Shown here in pieces: positions 15,611-23,094 of a DNA stretch of 31,455 nucleotides. A program made the position numbers and the translations under genes. Positions within the stretch are counted from its first letter, which is position 1. Each line of letters begins with the position of its first letter. The notes under the pieces are model-generated. The model searched no databases. It was not told the origin of the DNA and saw only the letters and a list, made by a program, of their open reading frames with translations. This stretch comes from Methanocatella intestini (lineage in GTDB: Archaea; Methanobacteriota; Methanobacteria; Methanobacteriales; Methanobacteriaceae): the NCBI RefSeq assembly GCF_002252585.1, contig NZ_NQLD01000010.1. The stretch is one strand, 5' to 3'.

Positions 15611-15646
15611 TGTACAAAACTGTACACTAAAGTTTTAAATAGTACA
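15611..15646 (+). promoter_or_regulatory. TRP boxes (TGTACA pair) and TATA element upstream of trpB2
   Basis: TGTACA occurs at 15611-15616 and 15621-15626, with a third, imperfect copy AGTACA at 15641-15646. TTTTAAATA at 15632-15640 is the likely TATA box, immediately downstream of the pair. In Methanothermobacter thermautotrophicus the regulator TrpY binds TGTACA boxes at trpB2 and the trp operon, so the same control is inferred here. With TATA at this place transcription should start at about 15661, almost at the ATG, giving a leaderless mRNA; no ribosome binding site is visible. Confidence 0.75.
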
Positions 15647-15663
15647 TTAACTAATTTATTAAT

Positions 15664-16965
15664 ATGAATTATAAAATCGTATTATCATCTGAAGATGTGC
15701 CAAAAAAATGGTACAATATTAACGCTGATTTACCTTGCGAACTTCCAATGCCAAAAAATAGTGAAGGAAAAGATCAGATTGGAGATTTGCAAAAAGCATT
15801 TACAAAAGCAGCACTGGAACAAGAGTTTGCAACTGAAAGATATATTAAAATTCCACAAAAAGTAAGGGAATTATACATGCAGATGGGAAGGCCAACTCCT
15901 TTATTTAGAGCTAGGCGTCTTGAAGAAAAATTAAACACTCCTGCTAAAATCTATTACAAAAGGGAAGATACCTCTCCTACAGGATCACATAAATTAAACA
16001 GTGCAATTCCTCAGGCATACTTTGCTAAAAAAGAAGGTGTTGAAAGATTAACAACAGAAACCGGTGCAGGACAATGGGGAACTGCCTTGTCACTTGCCTG
16101 TTCATTACTTGATTTGGACTGTACTGTATATATGGTTAAAGTATCATTTAACCAAAAACCGGACAGAAAAAACATAATGAATATTTATGGCGGTGAAGTA
16201 TTTGCCTCCCCAAGTGAAAATACAGAATTTGGACGTAAAGTATTAGCTGAAAACCCTGACCATGTAGGATCACTTGGAATAGCTATTTCAGAAGCAATGG
16301 AAGAAGCTCTCAACAATGACAATGTAAAATACACTTTAGGCAGTGTGTTGAATCATGTAATGTTACATCAGACTGTCATCGGTCAGGAACTTAAAACACA
16401 ACTGGAAATAGCTAATGAAGAACCGGACACTATGATTGCATGTGTTGGCGGAGGAAGTAACTTTGCAGGTGCTTTATATCCGTTTATCAAAGATAAACTT
16501 GATGGAAACAGTGATACTGAATTTATTGCAGTAGAACCAAGTGCATGTCCAACATTAACTGAAGGTAAATATGAATATGACTTTGGAGATTCCAATGGAT
16601 TTACTCCGCTTCTTAAAATGTATACCTTAGGTCATGACTTTGTAGCACCTTCTGTACATGCCGGAGGTTTAAGATATCATGGAATGTGTCCACAAATCTC
16701 ATTACTTGCACATGAAGGATATATTAATCCTGTAACCGCTCATCAAAGAGATGTATTTAATGCAGGAATTCAATTTGCCAAATGTGAAGGAATAGTTCCG
16801 GCACCAGAAACTACTCATGCAATTAAGGCAGGTATTGATGAAGCTATTAAATGCAGACAAACAGGAGAAGAAAAAACCATTGTTATTAACTTTTCAGGTC
16901 ATGGTATGTTGGATTTAAAAGGTTATGCAAACTACTTCTCTGGTGAAATGCCAAACAGTAAATAG
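15664..16965 (+). CDS. trpB2: Tryptophan synthase beta chain, TrpB2 type
   Basis: The 433-residue product is longer than TrpB1 and carries TrpB2 hallmarks: N-terminal VPKKWYNINADLP, then RPTPLFRARRLEEKL, the PLP lysine Lys110 in EDTSPTGSHKLNSA, TETGAGQWGTALSLA, the PLP phosphate loop CVGGGSNFAGALYPF and a C-terminal NFSGHGMLDLKGY. TrpB2 condenses serine with indole and usually works without TrpA, perhaps salvaging indole. It stands alone here, apart from any trp operon. The promoter holds paired TGTACA boxes and the transcript is probably leaderless. The stop codon lies in the stem of a strong hairpin. Confidence 0.95.
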   Translation: MNYKIVLSSEDVPKKWYNINADLPCELPMPKNSEGKDQIGDLQKAFTKAALEQEFATERYIKIPQKVRELYMQMGRPTPLFRARRLEEKLNTPAKIYYKREDTSPTGSHKLNSAIPQAYFAKKEGVERLTTETGAGQWGTALSLACSLLDLDCTVYMVKVSFNQKPDRKNIMNIYGGEVFASPSENTEFGRKVLAENPDHVGSLGIAISEAMEEALNNDNVKYTLGSVLNHVMLHQTVIGQELKTQLEIANEEPDTMIACVGGGSNFAGALYPFIKDKLDGNSDTEFIAVEPSACPTLTEGKYEYDFGDSNGFTPLLKMYTLGHDFVAPSVHAGGLRYHGMCPQISLLAHEGYINPVTAHQRDVFNAGIQFAKCEGIVPAPETTHAIKAGIDEAIKCRQTGEEKTIVINFSGHGMLDLKGYANYFSGEMPNSK

Positions 16966-16991
16966 AGTTGAGATTAATTCTCTACTCTATT
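16961..16991. terminator. Hairpin between trpB2 and the convergent small membrane protein gene
   Basis: AATAGAGT (16961-16968) pairs with ACTCTATT (16984-16991), and inside it GAGA pairs with TCTC around a TTAAT loop. This 12-pair stem includes the trpB2 stop codon on one side and reaches the stop codon of the minus-strand gene on the other, so it may end transcription in both directions. A near copy with one wobble pair occurs at 17324-17355. Confidence 0.6.
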
Positions 16992-17271
16992 AATTTGAAA
17001 GTATTCCGTAAAATACTATTTGGAATATTATACAGTACAAACTTTCTAAAAGCAACCAGTATTCCTCATATTTTTGATATTTTTTGTTAAATGGTTTAAT
17101 TTTAGAATATATTGTGAATATTATCATTGATAGGAATGGAATCATCAGTATAAACTTGGTATATGTATTGTTTATATCTATGTTAAATAATCTCATTATG
17201 ATCATGTAGCTATATTGTATTATTAGCATAGTATATAATATTTTGAGATATTTTAGTTCTATATTTTTCAT
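16990..17271 (-). CDS. Small three-helix membrane protein, duplicate 1
   Basis: The 93-residue product has three hydrophobic segments (about 8-28, 39-58 and 71-91) separated by a short Asn-rich loop (NIDINNTYTK) and a basic loop (KIKPFNKKYQKY), and ends in GILSN. It has no recognisable family. It differs from its neighbour at 17354-17635 at 9 of 93 positions; the first 45 residues are identical. AAAGGAA precedes the ATG as a weak ribosome binding site. It lies downstream of the adhesin-like gene in the same direction, followed by a hairpin. Conservation of frame in both copies suggests both are functional or the duplication is recent. Confidence 0.65.
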   Translation of the reverse strand: MKNIELKYLKILYTMLIIQYSYMIIMRLFNIDINNTYTKFILMIPFLSMIIFTIYSKIKPFNKKYQKYEEYWLLLESLYCIIFQIVFYGILSN

Positions 17272-17278
17272 ATTTTAT

Positions 17279-17330
17279 TCCTTTGTTATTGTTGTTGATA
17301 TAAATGCCATTATTTCTATTATAAATAGGG
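17279..17330 (-). pseudogene. Scrap of adhesin C-terminal coding sequence between the duplicates
   Basis: On the minus strand this reads YNRNNGIYINNNNKG. The adhesin-like protein upstream has LDRDNAIYINSKNG close to its end (coding positions about 17736-17775). At the base level roughly 27 of the first 33 positions agree. It therefore looks like the leftover of a second adhesin copy, implying that an adhesin plus small membrane gene unit was duplicated and most of one adhesin later deleted. Confidence 0.55.
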
Positions 17331-17639
17331 TGAGAAATTAATTCTCTACTCTATTAATTTGAAAGTATTCCGTAAAATACTGTTTGGAATAGTATACAGT
17401 ACAAAATTTCTAAAAGCACCCAGTATTCCTTATATTTTTGATATTTTTTGTTAAATGGTTTAATTTTAAAATATATTGTGAATATTGTTATTGATAGTAA
17501 TGGAATCATCAGTATAAACTTGGTATATGTATTGTTTATATCTATGTTAAATAATCTCATTATGATCATGTAGCTATATTGTATTATTAACATAGTATAT
17601 AATATTTTGAGATATTTTAGTTCTATATTTTTCATATTT
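17324..17639 (-). repeat. Tandem duplication, copy 2 (adhesin-proximal)
   Basis: Near-identical partner of 16961-17275. It includes a hairpin at 17324-17355, in which AATAGGGT pairs with ACTCTATT through one G-U pair, and the gene at 17354-17635. Confidence 0.9.
17354..17635 (-). CDS. Small three-helix membrane protein, duplicate 2
   Basis: This 93-residue protein has the same three predicted membrane segments as its twin. All nine differences lie beyond residue 45, for example Leu, Ile, Thr and Phe replacing Phe, Met, Ile and Ser in helix 2, and Lys for Glu in the basic loop. The ATG is 12 bases after the adhesin stop codon with a weak TGGTGA ribosome binding site, so it is probably cotranscribed with the adhesin. 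The context suggests a role linked to that surface protein, such as an accessory or immunity-like membrane partner, but nothing in the sequence proves this. Confidence 0.65.
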   Translation of the reverse strand: MKNIELKYLKILYTMLIIQYSYMIIMRLFNIDINNTYTKFILMIPLLSITIFTIYFKIKPFNKKYQKYKEYWVLLEILYCILFQTVFYGILSN

Positions 17640-17647
17640 ATTCACCA

Positions 17648-20600
17648 TTATCTAAGAGCATTATATCCTAAATAATCCCATGCATCTATTTTGTCATGTT
17701 TAAAATAGGAATATGTTTCATTTCTATCCATTTTTCTTGCTCCATTTTTGCTGTTAATATAAATAGCATTATCTCTATCTAATCTTCCATCACTTAAAAC
17801 TGGAACTTCAATAAATGCTTCATATCCATTATTATCTTTAAAACAAAAGGTTTTTGTTCTATCTTGAATCAGAGATGGATGATAACTGAAGTATTGCCAA
17901 GTATCCATAGGTTTTAAATCATTTCTCACTTGAACAGTAAATTCACCATATCCTATCATTAAACTAACTGCTGATCCCATTGCCTCCAAAATAGAGGTAC
18001 AACCTAATAAACCATTAGTTCCAATACTTAATTCTATTCCAGCCTTCATATCAATTATTTCAAAGAATGTTGCATTTGTATTTGTTTTTCTTATAGCTTC
18101 AAAAAAATCTCCAAAATCTGTAATGACATTCATAATGTTGTTGACACAGTTTTTTAGATTTTTAATGAGATTATCTGTTAAATTATCATGGAAACAAGTA
18201 AATAGATTATTAGAATATACTCCTTTATAACAAAAATCGTCTTTGAATAATATATCATATACTAATCCAGTAGTAGTGTTTATGGTAATATATGAATTAC
18301 TTCCGTCTGTAGACATAATGCTGAATGTATCTTTGTTTTTTAGTATTGTAAAATTATTATTGATTATGGAGTTGCATAATAATTCTAAAGAACAGTTACT
18401 TGAATTTCCAGCAAAACTTAATGCTATATTTTCTAATTTGGATAATGCTAATGAATTAACAAATCTAAATCCAATGACATTTGTTTGGTTGTTGGAATTA
18501 ATATTCATACTCATACTGGCATTTAATGAATGAATATAAGCTGATTCATTATTATTTACTCCGCACATAACAATAATATTTGAGTTTCTATTCCAAGTGA
18601 CATTATATTTTTGGGAGTATAAATCTGCAAAGAAATCACTTAACCAAATGGTACTTAATGCTGTTAAAAAAGTTCCATATGATGCTTTCATTCCGCCAAT
18701 AGGATAACTTCTATTTTGGTTTAAATAGTGGATTATTGTGTTGTTTGTTATTTTTTGATTTGTTATTGCATAAGATTGTATTACTTCAAATCCATTTTTT
18801 CTATCATAATATTTACCAAAGCTTACATGTTCTTTTTTGAGAACTTGATAATCTTTAAAGTTGAAAGCTGTTATAATACTTTCTTTTGATGGAAGATTAC
18901 CAATTTTTTGCATGTTATCTGTATAATTAAGGTGTTCTTTAGTTTCAGCAAATTGTAAATTGTTATATCCATTGAATTTATTATACGGTCGTACCATTAC
19001 ATCAGGATTGTGACCCATATCATTTTTAATGAGACCAAATCTTACACCTGTTTCATCTAATTGACAAGGATTACTAAATCCTATGCTTATTTTCTTAATA
19101 CCATTAATTACGATTATATTTTCTTCAAAATTTGGAATTGTCATGTTTGATTGTTCTTTTTGTTTATATATTGCGCTAAATTGATTAGTTCCATTATTTA
19201 AGAATCCATAATATGTTATGTTTGTATTATTTTGATTTGATGTTATTGTAATATTGGATAATCCTGTATTATCTAATTTTATAATTTTAGTAGTTTTAAA
19301 ATCAATATCTTCAAATCCTGAATCCCCATCTGATTTTTGCATTCCAGTATAATATTGATATTCTTTGGTATTTGTAACTATGTTTAATAATCTTGTAACT
19401 GGTATTTTAATATTTCCAGTTATCCCTCCTGAGGCTATATATTCTGATTTAAGCCAACCTGCTTTTATAAGCCAACCAAAGTTTGTTACATTTAAGTAAT
19501 TTGGAATAAGTATTGTATATTTGAAAATATTACTATCAACTATAATGTTATTTATTTTATTTGATGGCATGTAATAATCATTACCTGCATATTTGGAAGT
19601 AATTTTATATGTTCCTGGTTTTAGAACTATTTTTAAGCTAACTTGACCATGTGTATCTGTTTTTAGACTATAGTTTGTGTTATTAATATTAATATTGATT
19701 AGCTGATTACTAAGTCCTCTATTCCAATTGTCTTTTAAGGTAATATTAAAACATTTGGTTTTATTTTCTTCAATAAATAATTTTAAATCATTTGTATATA
19801 ATGTGGTGGGATGTTTGTTTACATTAATTTCTTTTATAATGCTTGAACTTTTATAGTAATCATCACCATTAAATGTTATGCTGATTTTATATTTTCCTAT
19901 ATGGTTTGAATTGATATTTATGAATGCATTTCCATTATTATCTGTTGTTTTTGTATATTCTTCATTATTTATTGTGAAAATAAGATTTTTATTTGCGATA
20001 CCTGTATTACCATCTGTTAATTTAACATTAAATTTACTTGTTTCATCAAAATATTTATTTAAATTATTTGCTATTAAGTAAGTTGACTTTTTAATAATAA
20101 TGACATTATTAACATGATTTGAGTTTGAGTAATATTCATCACCACTATAGACTGAAGATGCTATGTATTTTCCTTCTTGAAGATTTATGTTTAATGTTGC
20201 ATATCCTTTGTTATCAGTAGTTTTTGTATAAGTTACACCGTGAATTGTAATTTGCACATCTTTATTGTTTAAAACGTTGTTTTTATAATCCACGAGTTTA
20301 ACTTTGTAAGGTTCTGGATTTCCGTAATATTTTGTTAAATCGTTACCTGATAAACTTGTTGCTTTACGATTAACATTTATAGTATTTGTGATACTTGATC
20401 CATAATAGTAATTATTACCTAAATATGTGGTGGATACTGTATATTTACCAGAATAAAGATTTATATTTTGAAAAACTTTACCATTGTCATTTGTAATTTT
20501 GGTATAAGTAATTCCGTTTATTTTGATGTTGATATTACAATTTTTCATAGGATTTTGATTATTATCTTTTAAAGTTACTACATATTGGTTGGAATCGCCA

Positions 20601-21115
20601 TAGTATTTACTTATATCTAATCCAGAAAGTGACGGTTGTAATTTATAATTAATCATTGAAATTGTAGCAGATCCACTACATGGGTTGTAAAATGTATTTC
20701 CTTGATAAGTATAAGTTATAGGGTATGTTCCGTATTCTAAATTAATATTTAAACGGGCACTACCATCTTCTTGACATACACGGGAATAACTTACTCCATG
20801 TATTGTAAAAATAATTGTTTCTGAACTTAATGGATTGCCATAAATATCTTTTAAGGTAACAATAAATGGTAATCCTTTGTGATTTAGTTTATAATCATGA
20901 CCTAATACATGTGTATTAGTTTTACTATTCATTAAATTAATTTCATTAATATTACTTTGATTTATATAGTTATCTTCTAGGGTTATGTTATTTTCATTTG
21001 AAATTTCATTTTCTTGAATTGTATCATATGTATTATTTTGTTCGTTATCCATTGCATATGCTGAGGATAATGTTAAGAAAAATACTAATATGATTATAGC
21101 TATTTTTACTTTCGT
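17648..21115 (-). CDS. Adhesin-like surface protein with five Ig-like repeats; signal-peptide start codon is ACG
   Basis: From ATG 21052 the frame gives 1134 residues without a signal peptide. The same frame is open upstream for 21 more codons that encode a textbook signal peptide (KVKIAIIILVFFLTLSSAYA), beginning with ACG at 21115. A GGAGG ribosome binding site lies exactly eight bases before that ACG, while nothing suitable precedes the internal ATG. After an acidic Asn-rich leader, five Ig-like repeats of about 85 residues follow (residues about 57-490), each with a VTLKDxxxNP start and a GxYxxxxxYxGNxYY end. A long Asn-rich domain of about 630 residues of unknown fold completes the protein. 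No sortase motif or C-terminal membrane helix is visible. This resembles the adhesin-like proteins of gut Methanobrevibacter. A TATA box is near 21190. Confidence 0.85.
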   Translation of the reverse strand, partial: TKVKIAIIILVFFLTLSSAYAMDNEQNNTYDTIQENEISNENNITLEDNYINQSNINEINLMNSKTNTHVLGHDYKLNHKGLPFIVTLKDIYGNPLSSETIIFTIHGVSYSRVCQEDGSARLNINLEYGTYPITYTYQGNTFYNPCSGSATISMINYKLQPSLSGLDISKYYGDSNQYVVTLKDNNQNPMKNCNINIKINGITYTKITNDNGKVFQNINLYSGKYTVSTTYLGNNYYYGSSITNTINVNRKATSLSGNDLTKYYGNPEPYKVKLVDYKNNVLNNKDVQITIHGVTYTKTTDNKGYATLNINLQEGKYIASSVYSGDEYYSNSNHVNNVIIIKKSTYLIANNLNKYFDETSKFNVKLTDGNTGIANKNLIFTINNEEYTKTTDNNGNAFININSNHIGKYKISITFNGDDYYKSSSIIKEINVNKHPTTLYTNDLKLFIEENKTKCFNITLKDNWNRGLSNQLINININNTNYSLKTDTHGQVSLKIVLKPGTYKITSKYAGNDYYMPSNKINNIIVDSNIFKYTILIPNYLNVTNFGWLIKAGWLKSEYIASGGITGNIKIPVTRLLNIVTNTKEYQYYTGMQKSDGDSGFEDIDFKTTKIIKLDNTGLSNITITSNQNNTNITYYGFLNNGTNQFSAIYKQKEQSNMTIPNFEENIIVINGIKKISIGFSNPCQLDETGVRFGLIKNDMGHNPDVMVRPYNKFNGYNNLQFAETKEHLNYTDNMQKIGNLPSKESIITAFNFKDYQVLKKEHVSFGKYYDRKNGFEVIQSYAITNQKITNNTIIHYLNQNRSYPIGGMKASYGTFLTALSTIWLSDFFADLYSQKYNVTWNRNSNIIVMCGVNNNESAYIHSLNASMSMNINSNNQTNVIGFRFVNSLALSKLENIALSFAGNSSNCSLELLCNSIINNNFTILKNKDTFSIMSTDGSNSYITINTTTGLVYDILFKDDFCYKGVYSNNLFTCFHDNLTDNLIKNLKNCVNNIMNVITDFGDFFEAIRKTNTNATFFEIIDMKAGIELSIGTNGLLGCTSILEAMGSAVSLMIGYGEFTVQVRNDLKPMDTWQYFSYHPSLIQDRTKTFCFKDNNGYEAFIEVPVLSDGRLDRDNAIYINSKNGARKMDRNETYSYFKHDKIDAWDYLGYNALR

Positions 21116-21123
21116 ATTTTAAG

Positions 21124-21128
21124 CCTCC
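21124..21128 (-). promoter_or_regulatory. Ribosome binding site that fixes the adhesin start
   Basis: GGAGG on the minus strand, eight bases from the ACG codon at 21115 and more than 70 bases from the first ATG at 21052. It shows that translation was designed to begin at 21115. Confidence 0.8.
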
Positions 21129-21185
21129 ATTTTTATTGAAATTATTTTAAGACAAAATTAATTTCATGTAATATTTGTTTTGTTG

Positions 21186-21196
21186 ATTTATAAATT
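21186..21196 (-). promoter_or_regulatory. Probable TATA box of the adhesin-like gene
   Basis: TTTATAAAT on the minus strand sits about 75 bases before the ACG start. Transcription from about 21160 would give a leader of about 45 bases. The promoter is next to the end of the 7-base array, so anything bound there could affect it. Confidence 0.4.
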
Positions 21197-21211
21197 TTTT
21201 CAATTACATTT

Positions 21212-21582
21212 TATTTATAATTTATAACTTATAACTAAAAACTTATAACTAATAACTACTAACTATTAACTTATTTCTTATTCTTTATAAGTTATCACTT
21301 AAAATATCTAACTTATAACTTATTCCTTAAAACGTAGAATTTATAAGATAGAAGTTATAAAATATAACTTATACATTAAACCTTTTAACTTAAAACTTAT
21401 CTCTTTTAAGTTATGAGGTATAAGTTATTAATTAAAAGTTATCTCTTTTAACTTATTTCTTAAAAGTTATATCCTATAAGTTATTTCTTAAAAGTTAAAA
21501 CTTATTTCTAATAACTTAGAAGTTATCTCTTGTAAGATATAACTTAAAACTTATTTCTAATAACTTAAAACTTATCATTTAT
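21212..21582. repeat. Array of 53 phased 7-base units upstream of parA
   Basis: The whole 371 bases can be cut without remainder into 53 units of seven. The consensus is AA(C/G)TTAT. AACTTAT occurs exactly 11 times (for example at 21226, 21240, 21310, 21317, 21394, 21569) and AAGTTAT 8 times (for example 21289, 21408, 21422, 21478). Every AACTTA start is a multiple of 7 from every other, and all four TAAGTT copies share a single phase. Other units are variants such as TTCTTAA, CTCTTTT and TTCTAAT. The parA ribosome binding site follows in phase. Plasmid ribbon-helix-helix partition proteins bind 7-base heptads in such arrays upstream of parA, so a centromere or operator role is the leading idea; a plain minisatellite is the alternative. 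Confidence 0.9.
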
Positions 21583-21597
21583 AAGGAGAATTAACTA

Positions 21598-22374
21598 ATG
21601 AGTGAAATAATAGCTGTAATGAATCAAAAAGGAGGCTGTGGAAAGACTACAACTGTAGTTAATACAGCAACTTCACTAGCTGTAATGGGTAAAACTGTTT
21701 TGGTAATTGATATGGATCCTCAAGGTAATGCAACTACCAGCTTTGGGATTGATAAAACAAAATTAGAAAATACAATTTATGATGCAATTATTGGGGATGT
21801 AAGTGTTAAAAAAGTAACAATCCCTACATTTATCAAAAATTTATTTATTATCCCAAGTAATATTTCATTAAGTGGAGCAGGTGTTGAATTAAGCAAAAAG
21901 GAAAATTATCATATTGTTTTAAAGGAAACTCTTAAGGAATTGCCTCCTTTGTTTGACTATATTTTTATTGATTTGCCTCCTTCTTTAGGTGTTATAACAG
22001 TTAATGCATTAGTTGCAGCAGACAGTGTACTTATACCTATTCAGGCAGAATATTATGCATTGGAAGGAGTAGCTGATTTAATTAATACTATTAACTTAGT
22101 TAAAAAAAGACTTAGAACACCTGTTCCGATTAAAGGTATTCTTCTGACATTATATGATAAAAGAACAAGACTTAGTAAAGATGTCTACAAAGAACTTAAG
22201 AATCATTTTGGAAGTACAAATCTATTATTTAACACAGTGATTCCAAGAAATATCAGATTAGCTGAAGCTCCAAGTTATGGTAAACCTTGTTTAATTTATG
22301 ATTCTGAAAGTACAGGTACAAAAGCTTATTTAAGTTTAGCTAAAGAAATTATAGAACGGGATGGAGGTAATTAG
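21598..22374 (+). CDS. parA: ParA/Soj-family partition ATPase
   Basis: The 258-residue product has the deviant Walker A motif QKGGCGKTTT (Lys11 and Lys16), followed by VLVIDMDPQGNATTSFG (Walker A'), FDYIFIDLPPSLGVITVNAL (Walker B) and AEYYALEGVADL. These are hallmarks of ParA/Soj ATPases, which form ATP-dependent dimers on nonspecific DNA and pull ParB-bound cargo. There is no N-terminal HTH, so it is the chromosomal or type Ib-like form. AAGGAG lies at 21583-21588, ten bases before the ATG. It directly follows the 53-unit heptad array and is followed without a gap by a gene with a ParB-like N-terminus; the stop codon TAG and next ATG are adjacent. Confidence 0.95.
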   Translation: MSEIIAVMNQKGGCGKTTTVVNTATSLAVMGKTVLVIDMDPQGNATTSFGIDKTKLENTIYDAIIGDVSVKKVTIPTFIKNLFIIPSNISLSGAGVELSKKENYHIVLKETLKELPPLFDYIFIDLPPSLGVITVNALVAADSVLIPIQAEYYALEGVADLINTINLVKKRLRTPVPIKGILLTLYDKRTRLSKDVYKELKNHFGSTNLLFNTVIPRNIRLAEAPSYGKPCLIYDSESTGTKAYLSLAKEIIERDGGN

Positions 22375-23094
22375 ATGGCTAAAAAATCAACAGGTTTAGG
22401 GAAAGGATTAGATTCTTTAATTCCTGATTTTTATGATGAAGACTTTGACAGTAATTCTGCAGTATCTCTGGAAGACATGTTAAGTGAAGATGAAAAACAA
22501 GAAGAATCTAGTGAAGATATTGTAGAAAATATTGATGAAGATGATTCTTCTAGTGAAGAATCTGCAGAAGAAAGTCCTGAAAATGATGAATCTAATGAAG
22601 AAATTGTAGAAGAAGCTGCTGAAAATGAGGAGTCTAGTGAGGAAATTGTAGAAGATACGAAATCTCTTGATGATGATACTTCTGAAGAAGATGAAACTGG
22701 TGAAGATATTGTAGATAATCAAGAAGATATTGTAGAGGAAGATGAAAATCAACAAATAGATAATGAGGAAGAGGATAGCGATGAGGATGTCAACCAAGAG
22801 GAAGTTGAAGATATTGAAACATCATCCGAAGACTTACCTGGCAGTGAAAGTGATGAAGAAAGCATACAAGATCAAAAAGAACAGGAAAAAATCTTAGAGA
22901 ATGTAGCTGAAGTTAAAGAGATCGTTGATAAAAATCCAAGAATTACTTTATGGTCTTCACAATCTGCAGCAGTATTTAGATATTTAAGAAAAACAGAACC
23001 TGAATTTAGTATTAGTAAAGAGGCTTCAGTTTTAATTGATGAAGCAGTTTCTAAAAAATATCCTGAGATTTGGGAATTATTCGAAGATATCTAA
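22375..23094 (+). CDS. Acidic ParB/SegB-like partner of ParA
   Basis: The 239-residue protein has three parts. Residues 1-18, KKSTGLGKGLDSLIP, match the N-terminal peptide of bacterial ParB (GLGKGLDALIP), which activates the ParA ATPase. Residues about 19-185 are an extremely acidic, surely disordered linker with five variants of (E/D)(E/D)IV(E/D). Residues 186-239 form a small basic-acidic domain: a strand RITLWS, a helix SAAVFRYLRKTEPEF and a helix ISKEASVLIDEAVSKKYPEIWELF, compatible with a ribbon-helix-helix or a histone-like dimer. The ParB CTPase fold and HTH are absent. It is fused to parA by adjacent stop and start codons. It probably binds DNA, perhaps the heptads upstream, and recruits ParA, like archaeal SegB. 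Function inferred. Its 3' end overlaps the convergent gene by 18 bases. Confidence 0.7.
   Translation: MAKKSTGLGKGLDSLIPDFYDEDFDSNSAVSLEDMLSEDEKQEESSEDIVENIDEDDSSSEESAEESPENDESNEEIVEEAAENEESSEEIVEDTKSLDDDTSEEDETGEDIVDNQEDIVEEDENQQIDNEEEDSDEDVNQEEVEDIETSSEDLPGSESDEESIQDQKEQEKILENVAEVKEIVDKNPRITLWSSQSAAVFRYLRKTEPEFSISKEASVLIDEAVSKKYPEIWELFEDI

Larger units (their letters stand above)
16961..17275 (-). repeat. Tandem duplication, copy 1 (distal)
   Basis: This segment holds a small membrane protein gene plus its downstream hairpin. It matches 17324-17639 at an offset of about 364 bases with only scattered substitutions, mostly in the C-terminal half of the gene. The 48 bases between the copies are not part of the repeat. 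Confidence 0.9.

Noticed and set aside
18243..18533. Plus-strand open frames inside the adhesin-like gene (also 19878-20081)
   Set aside because: No ribosome binding site, no recognisable family, and fully antisense to a well-supported coding region.
21212..21582. CRISPR array or replication origin as explanation for the repeats
   Set aside because: Units are 7 bases with no unique spacers, so not CRISPR. There is no ORB-like long element or cdc6 gene nearby, so an origin is unsupported.
22480..22797. Open frame on the minus strand within the acidic gene, giving a Phe/Ile-rich protein
   Set aside because: It is the antisense of Glu/Asp codons (GAA and GAT read as TTC and ATC), a typical shadow; no ribosome binding site.
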